Shown: positions 48,900 through 59,144, numbered from the stretch's first letter. The stretch is 64,000 nt of DNA from CAVTJX01 sp963735175 (GCA_963735175.1 CAVTJX010000016.1:806001-870000), one strand, 5' to 3'. Translations and numbers: made by a program. Notes: generated from the sequence alone by a model not told the origin.

Positions 48900-50363
48900 T
48901 CACGCTTGCGCTTTCATCCTTTGTTTCCACAGAAAGTACACCGGGATTCCCAGCAGCACAATCACCATTCCCGGCCAGGTGAAGCGGGGCTTCAGAATCA
49001 ACAGATCCAGGCAGATCGCGGCGGCGAAGAGGATGTAGAGCAACGGCAGCACCGGGTAGCCGATGGCCCGGTAAGGGCGCTCGGCGTCGGGCCATTTGCG
49101 GCGCAAACGGAAGATGCCCCAGATGGTGAGGATGTAAAAAATGAGCACGGCGAAGATCACGTAATCCAGCAGGTCGCCGTATTTGCCCGAGAGGCACAGC
49201 ACCACCGCCCATAGCCCCTGCAATGCCAGTCCCCAGCCGGGCACGGCGTGGCGGTTCAACTGGCCGGTACGCTTGAAAAACAGGCCGTCGCGGGCCATGG
49301 CGTAGTACACACGCGCGCCGGCGAGAATCATCCCATTGTTGGCGCCAAAGGTCGAGACCATCACCAGAATCGCCATGATGACGACGGCGGGCGCGCCGAA
49401 GATCATGTGCGCCGCCGCCGTGCCCACGCGGTCGTCGGCGGCAAACTGCATCCCGCGCTCGACGACCGTCGCGCCCACAGGCGAACCGGCTACCGGCAGC
49501 AGCAGCACGTACGCGAGATTCGCCAGCATGTAGATGAAGACCGTAATCGCCGCGCCGAGGCCCAGGCTCAGCGCTACGTTGCGGCGCGGGTTGCGCGTTT
49601 CGGCGGCGGTGAAAGTCACGTTGTTCCAGGCGTCAAAAGCGAACAGCGAACCCACACTGGCAACGCCCAGCGCCGCAAACAGCCGCAGGCCCGCGAGCGG
49701 CTCCACCGTTACCGCGCCCGCGTCGCTGACGCGCGTCCACGCCGCGCGCCAGAAGTTGGTCACGTTCTCCGCGGCGGCGTGCGAGCCCAGACCGATGCCG
49801 ATGCCCAGCAGCACGATACCGAACAGCGCCACCGTCTTCGTCAGCGTGAACACGTTCTGCACGAGCTTACCTTCGCGCACGCCCCGCGTGTTCACCCACG
49901 TGAGCAACACAATCGAGCCGATGGCGACAAGCTGCGCGGCGGAGACCGTCAGCCCCGTGATGGAAAAGACCACCCGGTCTTCGCCCAGCGCGGGAAACAG
50001 CACCGCGGTGAACTTGGCGAAGGCCACGCCAATGGCGGCAATGGAGCCGGGCTGAATCACGAGAAAGAACGTCCAGCCAAACAGAAACGCCACCAGCGGG
50101 TTCCACGCCTCGCGCAGGTAAACGTACTGCCCGCCCGCCTGCGGAATCATCCCCGCCAGTTCGCCGTAACACAGCGCGGCGATGATCGTCACGAATCCCG
50201 AGAGCGCCCACACCACCAGCAGCCAGCCGCCCGAGCCCACCGTGCGCGCGATGTCGGCGCTGACGATGAAAATGCCCGAACCGATGACTGACCCGATGAC
50301 GATCATCGTCGCGTCCAGCAAGCCCAGTTCGCGCCGCAACCCGGTATCGGCGGGCTCACTCAC
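48900..50363 (-). CDS. APC-superfamily amino-acid permease
   Basis: 487 residues, 12 predicted helices. The N-terminal DATMIVIGSVIGSGIFIVSADIA is the APC substrate-binding signature, and PQAGGQYVYLREAWNPL and STFGANNGMILAGARVYYAMARDG match the LAT/ArcD-like group of exchangers. The start is GTG at 50363, overlapping the stop of the preceding small gene by eight bases, which implies translational coupling. Substrate unknown, probably neutral amino acids. Confidence 0.9.
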   Translation of the reverse strand: MSEPADTGLRRELGLLDATMIVIGSVIGSGIFIVSADIARTVGSGGWLLVVWALSGFVTIIAALCYGELAGMIPQAGGQYVYLREAWNPLVAFLFGWTFFLVIQPGSIAAIGVAFAKFTAVLFPALGEDRVVFSITGLTVSAAQLVAIGSIVLLTWVNTRGVREGKLVQNVFTLTKTVALFGIVLLGIGIGLGSHAAAENVTNFWRAAWTRVSDAGAVTVEPLAGLRLFAALGVASVGSLFAFDAWNNVTFTAAETRNPRRNVALSLGLGAAITVFIYMLANLAYVLLLPVAGSPVGATVVERGMQFAADDRVGTAAAHMIFGAPAVVIMAILVMVSTFGANNGMILAGARVYYAMARDGLFFKRTGQLNRHAVPGWGLALQGLWAVVLCLSGKYGDLLDYVIFAVLIFYILTIWGIFRLRRKWPDAERPYRAIGYPVLPLLYILFAAAICLDLLILKPRFTWPGMVIVLLGIPVYFLWKQRMKAQA

Positions 50364-50502
50364 CGTCGCCGTCCGTGTCTCCCATGGGGTACGGGCCCTC
50401 GACCGGCGCGCGGGTTTTCAACACGCGAAACAGGCAGTACGCCAGCATCACGGTAATCCCGGTCCACACGCCGAGCATCAGAATCCAACCGGTGGTATTC
50501 AT
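50356..50502 (-). CDS. Small membrane subunit between NSS and APC transporters
   Basis: 48 residues, MNTTGWILMLGVWTGITVML then a short acidic tail ending GDTDGDGE. One membrane helix. Its ATG overlaps the stop of the NSS transporter (ATGA) and its own stop overlaps the APC start, so the three genes are tightly coupled. Position recalls the MetS-type small subunits that accompany some NSS methionine/alanine importers. Family membership is not proven. Confidence 0.65.
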   Translation of the reverse strand: MNTTGWILMLGVWTGITVMLAYCLFRVLKTRAPVEGPYPMGDTDGDGE

Positions 50503-52085
50503 GGTTTGGCCCTCCGCAGTTCGGGGAAACGGCTGCGCCTGTGCGCGCGGTAAATCAGAATCAGGATCAGTGCGAGCAACGCGCCGAGCATGACGCGTGT
50601 CACGCTTACCCAGAAAATTTGCGTGCTTGACGTCATTTTGGCCATCGTCACCGTCGGCCACCAGTCCTGAATTCCCCAGAAGACCAGCAGGAAGATCAGG
50701 TAGGCGGGTGTAATATATTTGATGATAATCCGGTAGATGGAGGGTACTCGCATCTGCGCGCCGCGGTGCATTTCTTCAAAACCCTTGTCGATACCCATGA
50801 AGAAGCTGAAGAGCAGGATCATAATCAACCCCGATACCACGGGGAGCATCGTGCCCGCCCAGAAGTCCATCTCGTCGAGCGTCCCCCAGGCAACGGTTAA
50901 AACGACGAAGCCGGTGACGAGCAGGTTCAGGGCCGCCACCCAGGCAATGGCCCGCCCGTGGCTGACGTTGAGTTCATCTTTTAAAAATGTAATCGCGGGT
51001 TGAATCAGCGAGACCGACGACGTGATCCCGGCGATGAACAGCAAGAGGAACCACAGAAAGCCCATCACTGCGCCGCCGCCCATCTGCGCGAAGATGTACG
51101 GCATGGTGACGAAGCCCAGATTGAAACTGCCTCCGGCGGCGATTTCCTGCGCGCCCGCCGCGCCAAAGAAGATCGCGGCGGCGACGATCGCGATGCTGCC
51201 GCCCAGCACGACCTCGGCGAATTCGTTGGCCGCGCTCGCCGTCAGGCCCGAGAGCACGACGTCGTCGCGGCGGCGCAGATAGCTCGCATAGGTCATGATT
51301 GCGCCCATCCCCACCGAGAGCGTGAAGAAGATCTGCCCCGCGGCCTCGATCCACACCCGCGCGTCGGCGAGGCGGCTCCAGTCGGGATTCCACATGAATC
51401 CGAGCGCGTTATTCACGTTCCAGTCCGGATGCTCCGCGTGCGGCGTGCCCAGCGTCAACACGCGCACGGCGAGGATAATTCCACAGACGAACAGCACCGG
51501 CATGCCGATCTTCGAGAGCATTTCGATGCCCCGCGCAATCCCGCGGTAAAGCACCCAGTAATTGACGCCGAGGACGAGCAGGAATATGGTGATTGCGGTC
51601 CACGGCCCATCGAAGTAAGCGTTGTGTTCCGCGCCGATGAAGCCCGCCAGAAAGCGGTCCATCTCGTGGTTGGCAATCGCCTGATCCCACGTGCCAGTCA
51701 GCGCGAACAAGCTGAAGGCCAGCGTCCACGCCTCGATGTAAACGTAGTAGAAGACGATGACCAGCGGAATGAAAATCGTGATCGCGCCCAGGTACTTGGC
51801 CCACGGGCGGCCGTTCGTCAACCGGTGGTAGACGCCCGGCCCGCTGCCGTGCTCGTGCTGCCCGCCGTAGCGGCCCAGCGTCCACTCCACCCACGCCAGC
51901 GGAATACCCAGCAGCAGCAGCGCAATCAGATACGGCACCATGAACGCCCCGCCACCATTGGCCGCGGCCCGCACCGGAAAACGCAGAAAGTTGCCGAGGC
52001 CCACGGCGCTGCCCGCCACGGCTAGAATCACCCCGATCCGCGAGCCCCAATTGTCGCGCCGTTTCGGCGCGCGCGATGTGGTCAT
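50499..52085 (-). CDS. Sodium-dependent neurotransmitter-symporter family (NSS/SNF) amino-acid transporter
   Basis: 528 residues, 12 helices. WGSRIGVILAVAGSAVGLGNFLRFP is the TM1 sodium/substrate motif (GLGNFLRFP), and TYASYLRRRDDV and ITSSVSLIQP mark TM6 and TM8. Start ATG 52085 has GAGGAG upstream; an earlier ATG would add three residues. First gene of a minus-strand operon with the small subunit and the APC permease. Sodium-driven import of amino acids is expected. Confidence 0.92.
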   Translation of the reverse strand: MTTSRAPKRRDNWGSRIGVILAVAGSAVGLGNFLRFPVRAAANGGGAFMVPYLIALLLLGIPLAWVEWTLGRYGGQHEHGSGPGVYHRLTNGRPWAKYLGAITIFIPLVIVFYYVYIEAWTLAFSLFALTGTWDQAIANHEMDRFLAGFIGAEHNAYFDGPWTAITIFLLVLGVNYWVLYRGIARGIEMLSKIGMPVLFVCGIILAVRVLTLGTPHAEHPDWNVNNALGFMWNPDWSRLADARVWIEAAGQIFFTLSVGMGAIMTYASYLRRRDDVVLSGLTASAANEFAEVVLGGSIAIVAAAIFFGAAGAQEIAAGGSFNLGFVTMPYIFAQMGGGAVMGFLWFLLLFIAGITSSVSLIQPAITFLKDELNVSHGRAIAWVAALNLLVTGFVVLTVAWGTLDEMDFWAGTMLPVVSGLIMILLFSFFMGIDKGFEEMHRGAQMRVPSIYRIIIKYITPAYLIFLLVFWGIQDWWPTVTMAKMTSSTQIFWVSVTRVMLGALLALILILIYRAHRRSRFPELRRAKP

Positions 52086-52620
52086 TGGCCTCACTCCTCA
52101 GCAATCACGGCACACCGAGCCCAGAAGTCCGGGCAGTACACCCACTGTCTTGATACTTCTGAAGGGAAACGACCTAAGTTAGATAATGACGAGGAGGTTC
52201 GCAACGCTTTTTCGCAGATCTCCAAAAAAGTGAATGGACCCGAGAATCCACTTGCCGAATTACTGAGAAATTGTTATATCTACTGTTGTTATCTGAACCC
52301 AAGGTCCCGTGGTGATGTTGGGATTGCCGAGGTATGCGATCGCGTCACCGGTCAGACGTGCCGTCCAAACCGTTTTGCGTCTCCTTCCTAAATAAAAACA
52401 ATGTTCTGCTCGTGCCCAACCGTGCGCATGGCATGCGCTCTTTGGGGCCTGAATTTACTCTGCTAAGTTTACTATAATAGAATGATACGACACAAGCATA
52501 GATCTTGCCCAGCGAAAAGAGCTTGATTTCGCGATCCGGCCCTGCAAACTGGCGCGTTTACTTTTCCAGTCTCTCGCAACGCCCTCCGACGTGTCCTGGC
52601 CCTCGTAACCCCTTCCTGCT
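52086..52620. other. Divergent intergenic region, no gene seen
   Basis: About 535 bases between the NSS transporter (minus) and a small surface protein (plus), visibly less GC-rich. It must contain promoters for both. I find no reliable -35/-10 pair, RNA structure or reading frame to report. Confidence 0.5.
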
Positions 52621-53490
52621 ATGAAACTCTCTTTCCGTACCTCTCTTTTGCTGGCAGTTCTGATCGGGATCCTTGCCGGGCCGGCCTGCGCGCAATGGAA
52701 TCTTGAATGGAGCGCCGCCGGGATCGACAATAACGCAGTCAGCGGCTGGCTGTCCTTCCAGCAGAGCGGCGGTAGTTGGCAGATGCGGTTTTACACGCTG
52801 GACTCGCTCCAGTTCAAGGTGATGGACGCGGCCTATTCGACCATCGCGCAGTACACGTACACGTTTTCGCTCGCGGAGCGGCTGGCGGGGGCGTCGCTTT
52901 ATTCGCTGGGCCTCGATCTGACGGGCGACGGGATCACCGAATTTTACGTGCTCTCCGGCTACGGTACCGCCACGGCTTACCGGCAGGCAGCGCGGATTTT
53001 CGACATTACGACCAACACGACCGTCTTCGAACTCAACACCGGGGGCATTTCGTACAGCTATCCGACGCTGATGGACACGGATAACGACAATCTTTACGAA
53101 GCCGTGTTTATTCGCTTCGAACTTCCCCGATACCGGACAATACGGCTACGAGGTCTACCAGACCAACACGGCGGTCGTCGCCAGTGTGGCGAGCGCGGCC
53201 CGTGCCGCAGCGACTGGGACTCGGACAGAACTACCCCAATCCTTTCAACCCGGCGACGCGCATCGACTACGAACTGGCCACACCGGGCCACGTGCGGCTG
53301 GAAATCACCAACCTGCTCGGCCAGCATGTGCGCACGCTGGTTGATACTCCGCAGTCTCCGGGCCGGCACACCGCCGCCTGGGACGGCACGCGGCGATACA
53401 GGGCAGAATGCCACAACCGGGGCGTACTTCTACCGGCTGGAGCTCGACGGCAAAGTCGTCGAAACGAAGCAAATGCTGCTCTTGAAGTAA
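52621..53490 (+). CDS. Secreted protein with C-terminal sorting domain
   Basis: About 289 residues joined. Signal peptide (TSLLLAVLIGILAGPACAQ), then a region of about 150 residues with calcium-binding-like acidic turns (LDLTGDGITEFYVLSG, LMDTDNDNLYEAV) of the integrin/VCBS type. The sorting domain GLGQNYPNPFNPATRIDYEL follows, ending TKQMLLLK. The frame moves +1 near 53118, 53200 and 53395, each by one extra base. No enzymatic motif. A surface or extracellular role is inferred from the sorting signal. Confidence 0.72.
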   Translation: MKLSFRTSLLLAVLIGILAGPACAQWNLEWSAAGIDNNAVSGWLSFQQSGGSWQMRFYTLDSLQFKVMDAAYSTIAQYTYTFSLAERLAGASLYSLGLDLTGDGITEFYVLSGYGTATAYRQAARIFDITTNTTVFELNTGGISYSYPTLMDTDNDNLYEAVFIRFELPRYRTIRLRGLPDQHGGRRQCGERGPCRSDWDSDRTTPILSTRRRASTTNWPHRATCGWKSPTCSASMCARWLILRSLRAGTPPPGTARGDTGQNATTGAYFYRLELDGKVVETKQMLLLK

Positions 53491-53500
53491 CGATGTGCGA

Positions 53501-53538
53501 CGATCCGCCGTGGGGAATCTGGCGATCCGCCGTGGGGA
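53501..53538. repeat. Short tandem duplication
   Basis: CGATCCGCCGTGGGGA occurs twice, 22 bases apart (53501 and 53523), just after the surface-protein stop codon. No function apparent. Confidence 0.5.
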
Positions 53539-53624
53539 CTTAGGTCGCTGAGGCAAGGATAGCGACGGGTGCCTCGGAGGGCACGGCGCATGATGGATTC
53601 CGGCTTAAGCGAAAGGATCTGTCT

Positions 53625-53890
53625 GTGAGCACCCGGCTAACGCGCAACCTTGCCGTCAGCGAATCCGGCTTCCTTTTTTGCCGACCACGGGCGAAACGTT
53701 TACCGTCAACGAACCGGGCCGGATCGTGCTGGCCGCGCTGCAGGGCGCGCAGAGCGAAGAGGAAATTGTCGCACGCCTCGCCGCGGAATTCGATGCCGAC
53801 GCGGCCGCGATTCACCGCGATCTGGAAGATTTTCTCGTCCAACTTCGGCAGTACCACCTGCTGAACGAAGAATCAGACTCCAGCTTATGA
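53625..53890 (+). CDS. PqqD-family (RRE-type) peptide chaperone-like protein
   Basis: About 88 residues from GTG 53625. Reads STRLTRNLAVSESGFLF, then, after a lost T in the T-run at 53671, PTTGETFTVNEPGRIVLAAL and EEEIVARLAAEFDADAAAIH with a leucine-rich end. This winged-helix fold (PqqD or RiPP recognition element) binds leader peptides and presents them to modifying enzymes. First gene of a six-gene operon; its stop overlaps the ATP-grasp start (ATGA). No precursor-peptide gene is obvious nearby, but the decarboxylase two genes downstream carries a leader-like N-terminus. Confidence 0.8.
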
Positions 53891-54923
53891 ATATCGCCGT
53901 TACGGGTCTGAACGCCACGGACAATCCCGGCCCCGGCGTGCCGGTTATTCGCAGCCTGAAGGAAATTCCGGATTTCAACGGGTCGCATCATCGGGCTGGT
54001 CTACGACATCCTCGAACCGGGGGTGTTCATGGAGAACGTCGCCGATCGCAGCTATCTCATCCCCTACCCATCGACGGGATTGGACGCCGTTTACGACCGC
54101 CTCGCGTACGTCCACGAGCGCGAACGGCTGGATCTGATTCTGCCCACGCTGGATACCGAACTCTATGTCTTTTACAAACTGAAGGACCGGCTGGCCGAAC
54201 TGGGCATCCGCACCTTTCTGCCTTCTACCGAGCAGCTCAATTTACGCGGCAAGGACAAGCTCGCGGCGTTCTGTAAGGATAACGCCATTCCCGCGCCCAA
54301 AACGCGGCTCGTGAATGCGGCGCATGACTTGCGCGGGCTTGAGGCAGAGCTGCCCTTCCCGGTGATGATCAAGGGCATTTTCTATGGCGCGGAGGCGGCC
54401 ACCAATCTTGAGGAGAGCCTGACGTGCTTTCACCGCGCCCGCGCCCAATGGGGTCTGCCGGTGATCGTGCAGGAGCAGCTTCAGGGCGACGAGTTCAACG
54501 TCGTCGCGCTGGGCGACGGCGCGGGCGGCACGGTGGGCGCGGTCGCCATGCGCAAGACCTATATCACCGACAAGGGCAAGGGCTGGGCGGGCGTCACGAT
54601 TTTCGATCCGGCGCTGATCGAGCTGTCGCGGCGGGTGATCGCCAAGCTTGCAGTGGGCCGGCGGGATCGAACTGGAATTCATCAAGGCGCGGCGCACGGG
54701 CGAGTATCACCTGCTGGAGATCAACCCGCGCTTTCCCGCGTGGACCTACCTCGCCACGGCGGCGGGCCAGAACCTGCCCGCGGCGTGGACGAAGCTCGCC
54801 CTGGGCGAGCCGGTGGAGCCATTCACGGAGTACGAAGTCGGCAAGATGTTCGTGCGCTGTTCGTGGGATTTAATCTCGGACGTGCGCCACTTGGAAACCT
54901 GGGTGACTGCGGGAGAAGCCTGA
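53887..54923 (+). CDS. ATP-grasp carboxylate-amine ligase
   Basis: About 345 residues joined. N-terminal Rossmann-like part (MNIAVTGLNATDNPGPGVPV), then LRGKDKLAAFCKDNAIPAPK, PFPVMIKGIFYGAEAATN, IVQEQLQGDEFNVVALGDG and the metal-binding ELEFIKARRTGEYHLLEINP, the ATP-grasp order with E and N ligands intact. Such enzymes couple ATP hydrolysis to formation of an amide or peptide bond. The frame moves +1 near 53985 and near 54655, each by one extra base. It is coupled to PqqD upstream and lies three bases from the decarboxylase, which suggests a shared small peptide or amino-acid substrate. Confidence 0.83.
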
Positions 54924-54926
54924 TTC

Positions 54927-56297
54927 ATGACGACGAACGCCGCCAAAAAGCGCTACGAACGACCGACGATTACCAAGCAGCACTCGGGCCTGATGAACAA
55001 GATCGGGCGGCGCGCCTACGCCGCGCCGGTCACGGCCCTCGACGGCGTCCCCATCTCCCGGCTGGTGGAAGAGTTCGGCTCGCCGCTGTTCGTGCTCTCG
55101 GAAAAGCGGCTGCGGCAGAACCTGCGCCGCGCCGTACGCGTCTTTTCCACGCGCTACCCGAATGTGCAATTCGCCTGGTCGTACAAGACCAACTACCTCG
55201 ACGCCGTCTGCCGCGTCTGCCACCACGAAGGCTCGTGGGCCGAGGTGGTCTCGGAATTCGAATACGACAAGGCGCGGCGGCTGGGCGTGCCCGGCTCGCA
55301 GATCCTCTTCAACGGCCCCGGCAAGAGCCGCGCGGCGCTGGCCAAGGCCGTGCGCGACGGCGCGCGCATCCATGTCGATCACTTCGACGAACTCTACGAG
55401 CTGATCGCGCTCACCGAAGAGCTGAAGCTGACGGCGCAGGTGGCGATCCGCGTCAACATGGACGTGGGCATCCATCCCGCCTGGGACCGCTTCGGATTCA
55501 ACTATGAAAACGGCGAGGCGTGGCAGGCGATTACGCGGGTCATGGCCGCGCCCGGCTTGAAGCTGGTGGGGCTGCATACGCACATCGGCACGTACATCAT
55601 GAGCGCCGACCCCTACCGCATCGCCGCCGCCAAACTGGCGCAGACGGCCAAGCGGCTGCGCGAGCAGTATCGGCACCGCATCGACTACATCGACCTCGGC
55701 GGCGGTTTCGCCTCGAACAACACGCTGATCGGGCAGTACCTCCCCGCCGAGGGCACCGTGCCGACGCTCGAGCAGTACGCCGACGCCATCGCGCTGGGCC
55801 TCGCCGAATTCGCGCCACTGCCCGCCGAAGCGCCCGCGCTTTATCTGGAAACCGGGCGCGCGCTGATCGACGACGCCGGGAATCTAATCACCACCGTCAT
55901 CGCCAACAAGCGGCTCTCCGACAACCGGCGCGCGGTGATCGTCGACGCCGGCGTGAATCTGCTGTTCACAAGCTTCTGGTACCGGCACAATGTCTCGCCG
56001 ACGCAAGATGACGGCGTGCTGGCCGAGGACATGACGCTCTTCGGCCCGCTCTGCATGAATATCGATCAGATCCGCGAGCAGGTCTCGCTGCCGCCGCTGA
56101 AGACGGGCGAGACGCTGGTGGTGCATCACGTCGGCGCCTACGACATGACGCAGTGGATGCAGTTCATCACCCTCCGGCCCAACATCATCATGATCCTCGA
56201 AGACGGCACGCCCGCCCTCATCCGCCGCGCGGAGACGCTGGAGTCCCTGGTCTCGCATGAGTTGATTCCCGCGAAATTGCGCAGCGCGGGCGCATGA
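54927..56297 (+). CDS. PLP-dependent fold-III decarboxylase (DapDC/ODC type) with leader-like N-terminus
   Basis: 456 residues, uninterrupted. After about 35 extra residues come FGSPLFVLSEKRLR, the PLP lysine K87 in WSYKTNYLD, HTHIGTYI, DLGGGF, ETGRALIDD, and the catalytic CMNID plus VGAYDMTQ at the dimer interface: a complete diaminopimelate/ornithine-decarboxylase active site. It is unlikely to be house-keeping LysA, given its context. The N-terminal extension reads RYERPTITKQHSGLMNK. Its YxxP pattern resembles the leader motif bound by RRE/PqqD-like proteins in lasso-peptide systems. A PqqD-like protein is encoded two genes upstream. Substrate unknown. Confidence 0.85.
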   Translation: MTTNAAKKRYERPTITKQHSGLMNKIGRRAYAAPVTALDGVPISRLVEEFGSPLFVLSEKRLRQNLRRAVRVFSTRYPNVQFAWSYKTNYLDAVCRVCHHEGSWAEVVSEFEYDKARRLGVPGSQILFNGPGKSRAALAKAVRDGARIHVDHFDELYELIALTEELKLTAQVAIRVNMDVGIHPAWDRFGFNYENGEAWQAITRVMAAPGLKLVGLHTHIGTYIMSADPYRIAAAKLAQTAKRLREQYRHRIDYIDLGGGFASNNTLIGQYLPAEGTVPTLEQYADAIALGLAEFAPLPAEAPALYLETGRALIDDAGNLITTVIANKRLSDNRRAVIVDAGVNLLFTSFWYRHNVSPTQDDGVLAEDMTLFGPLCMNIDQIREQVSLPPLKTGETLVVHHVGAYDMTQWMQFITLRPNIIMILEDGTPALIRRAETLESLVSHELIPAKLRSAGA

Positions 56298-58503
56298 GGA
56301 CCGGCGCCGCCAGTCCCGCGCGCCGCGTCGTCGATTCGATTCTCTACAGCTACGCGCAGATCCTGTTTTCCAACCGCCGCTGGCTGGGGGCGGTGCTGTT
56401 GTTGGCCACATTTTTTCATCCCGCCTCCGGCCTGCTCGCCCTCTGCGGCGTGGCGCTTTCGAACCTCATCGCGTGGCTGTTGAAGTTCGATACGGCGCGG
56501 ATCGAGAGCGGCTTTTATGGTTTCAACGGCATTCTGCTGGGCGCGGCCTACGGCTATTTTTTCACGCCCAACCCGTTTTTGATTGCGCTCTTTCCGTTGT
56601 TCGTGGTAATGGCATTTTTCGTAGCGGCGGCGCTGGAGCATTGGTTCGCGGCGGCCTTCAATCTGCCCGGCCTCAGCCTGCCGTTCATGCTGTCGCTCTA
56701 CATGACGCTGATCTTTCTCGGCAATTACGGCTTTGTGCAGGCGCAGACGGCGACGGCCACCACACCGTACTGGCTGCAAGGGTTGCCGCCGTTGTGGGTC
56801 GGCTATTTTCATTCCCTCGGCCTGATCCTCTTTCAGCCGCATGTGCTGGCGGGCATGCTCATCGCCCTCGGCCTGCTCGTCTTCTCGCGTGTGTTGTTCG
56901 TGCTCACGCTGGCGGGGTTCTTCACGAATAGCCTGCTGGTGCACCTGCTGCTCCCTGAGCAGGCACCGCAGTTGTTGATTTTAACCGGGCTGAACGCGGT
57001 ACTGGTGGCGATTGCGCTGGGCGGCAGCCTGGTCATTCCCTCGCGCAAGTCGCTGGTGCTGGCGCTGCTGGCCGTGATGATGACCGTGATCTTCACCGGC
57101 GTCTTCGTGCGGCTACTTTCGGCCTCGCATTTGCCGGTGATGGTGCTGCCCTTCAATATCGTCGTGCTGGGCACACTCTACAGTTTGAAGTTCCGCCAGA
57201 GCGCGAGCGGCCTCGTACTGCTCTATTTCCCGCCGGGTTCACCCGAAGAAAATTATTACTACCACGACACAGCGCAAGCGCGCTTCGAGAAGCTGCGCTT
57301 CCGCCAGTTTGACCTGCCGTTCGCGGGCGAATGGACGGTATCACAGGGACCGGGCGGCAAAGCCACGCACCAGGGCGGCTGGCGCCACGCCTGGGATTTC
57401 GTCGTCGAGGGCGAGGACGGCCGCACCTGCGAGAACGACGGAACGAAGCTCGAGGATTATTACTGTTACCGGCTGCCGGTGCGCGCGCCGGACGACGGCG
57501 AAGTGGTCCTGGTCGTTGATGATGTCAAGAACAATCCCATTGGCGACGTGAACCTCGCGCGCAACTGGGGCAACACGATCATTCTGCAAGCACGCCGCGG
57601 GGTTGTACAGCTCGCTGTCGCATCTCGAACCGGGCTCGGCGAAGGTCACGGTCGGTCAGACGGTGACACGCGGCGAAGTGCTGGCTCTTTGCGGCAGCAG
57701 CGGCCGGTCGCCTGAGCCGCATTTGCATTTTCAGTTTCAAGCCACGGCGAAGCTCGGCGACGTGACACTGCCGTATCCCCTTGGCGTCTTCGCCGAGCGG
57801 CGGCGCGGCGGGTTACGCGCTGTGTACCTCCGAAGTCCCTTCCGAGGGCGCGCGGGTGCAGAACTTGAAATCTCACCGTCAGCTTCAGGAGGCCTTCGCT
57901 TTTGCGCTGGGCGACACGCTCCGCTTTGCCTGCCAGTATGTCGACGACAAAGATGCTGTCGCCGAGTCGTGGGATGTCAAGGTTGACCACTACAATTCAC
58001 TGTATATCGAGTCTACGGCGAACGCATGGGTCAGCGTGTTGAAAACGGAGTCCGTGGTTTATTTGACAGGATTCCGCGGCAATCACCGCTCGGCGCTCTA
58101 CTATTTCTACCTGGCGGCGGCGCAGGTGCCGCTGGGTTATCTGCCGGGATTGACCTGGGGAGATCGTCTGCCGTTGGGCAAAGTGCTGCGCTCGTGGGTG
58201 CGCCCGCTTTCGGAGTTGTTTCTGCTCTTCGGCACGCCGCTGCGGGCGGACGTGCATTTGCATTTTGGCGAGGGCGCCGACAGCGGCACCGTAATCGAGA
58301 GCGACCTCCGCGTTTCCGGACGCGGGCCGTTCCGCGCGGTGCGCCAGTCCGGCGGCGGCCGCCTGCGGATTTCGCCCGACGGTGAAATTGCTACGCTGGA
58401 CTATTTTCAAAATGGGCGGCGCGTCTTCCACGCCCGGCGTTTAAGCGATGACGAATTTCCGGCGACCGCGACGGCGCCGGTTTTGGAGGAAACGCAACCA
58501 TGA
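56294..58503 (+). CDS. Urea-transporter-fold membrane protein fused to M23 (LytM) peptidase domain
   Basis: About 736 residues joined. N-terminal ten or so helices of the urea-transporter family (ESGFYGFNGILLGAAYGYFF and the second-half LILTGLNAVLVAIALGG). After about residue 330 comes a periplasmic M23 domain with HAWDFVVEG (metal His and Asp) and PEPHLHFQF (HxH), and then about 220 residues of unknown beta-rich C-terminus. The frame moves +1 near 57600 and near 57795. It is coupled to the decarboxylase (ATGA at 56294) and to the TPR gene (ATGA at 58500). Channel plus cell-wall or peptide hydrolase in one chain suggests transport of a small molecule linked to peptide cleavage. Confidence 0.8.
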
Positions 58504-59144
58504 AAACCGGACGCTGGGTTGGCCTCGCCATGTTGCTGATCTGCCTGCTGATCGCGGGTTATTCGCTGCGGGCGCAGGATACCGGCCACGAGAGTGCCAT
58601 TGCCCATTTCAATAAGTCGATCGCCCTTGAAACCGAAGGCAAATACGGCGAGGCGCTGGCGAAATGGAGGCCATTCCCACCGACTTCCGCGGGGATTACC
58701 TGGTCAATCTCCGTTTCGGTTGGCTGCATTACCAGAACGCGCATTACGACCGCGCGGAAACTTTTTACCGCCAGGCGCTGGCCGCCACCGCCGACAAGAG
58801 CATTGAGGCCATGCTGGGTTTGACGCTGCCACTGGCGGCGCGCGACCAGTGGAACGAGGTCGAAGGTTTTATCGCAAAATCCTCAAGCTCGATCCGGGAC
58901 ATTACACGGCCAACCTGCGCCTCGGGCCAGATTCTTTCCAATCGCGGCGATTACGCGCAGGCCGAAAAGTATCTCGCTACGGCCCTCACGCATTATCCGG
59001 CGGAGTACGAAGCCAATCTCGCGGCGGCGTGGAATACCTATGCGCTGGGCAAGCGCGCTGGAAGCTCGCGGGATTTTCGAACACGTTTTGATGCTCAGCC
59101 CCGGCGACACCAGTGCGCTGCGCGGCCTGTCGTTGGTTAAATAG
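58500..59144 (+). CDS. Exported TPR-repeat protein
   Basis: About 214 residues joined. Signal/anchor helix (VGLAMLLICLLIAGYSLRA) then about five tetratricopeptide repeats (SIALETEGKYGEALAKW, HYQNAHYDRAETFYRQAL, SNRGDYAQAEKYLATALTHY, and FEHVLMLSPGDTSALRGL). The frame changes four times (near 58670, 58868, 58925 and 59058), two by lost and two by extra bases. TPRs mediate protein contacts; exported TPR proteins often serve outer-membrane machines. It ends one base before the beta-barrel gene. Confidence 0.75.

Noticed and set aside
49248..50291. 347-codon plus-strand frame opposite the APC permease
   Set aside because: Antisense shadow, dominated by Arg, His and Gln.
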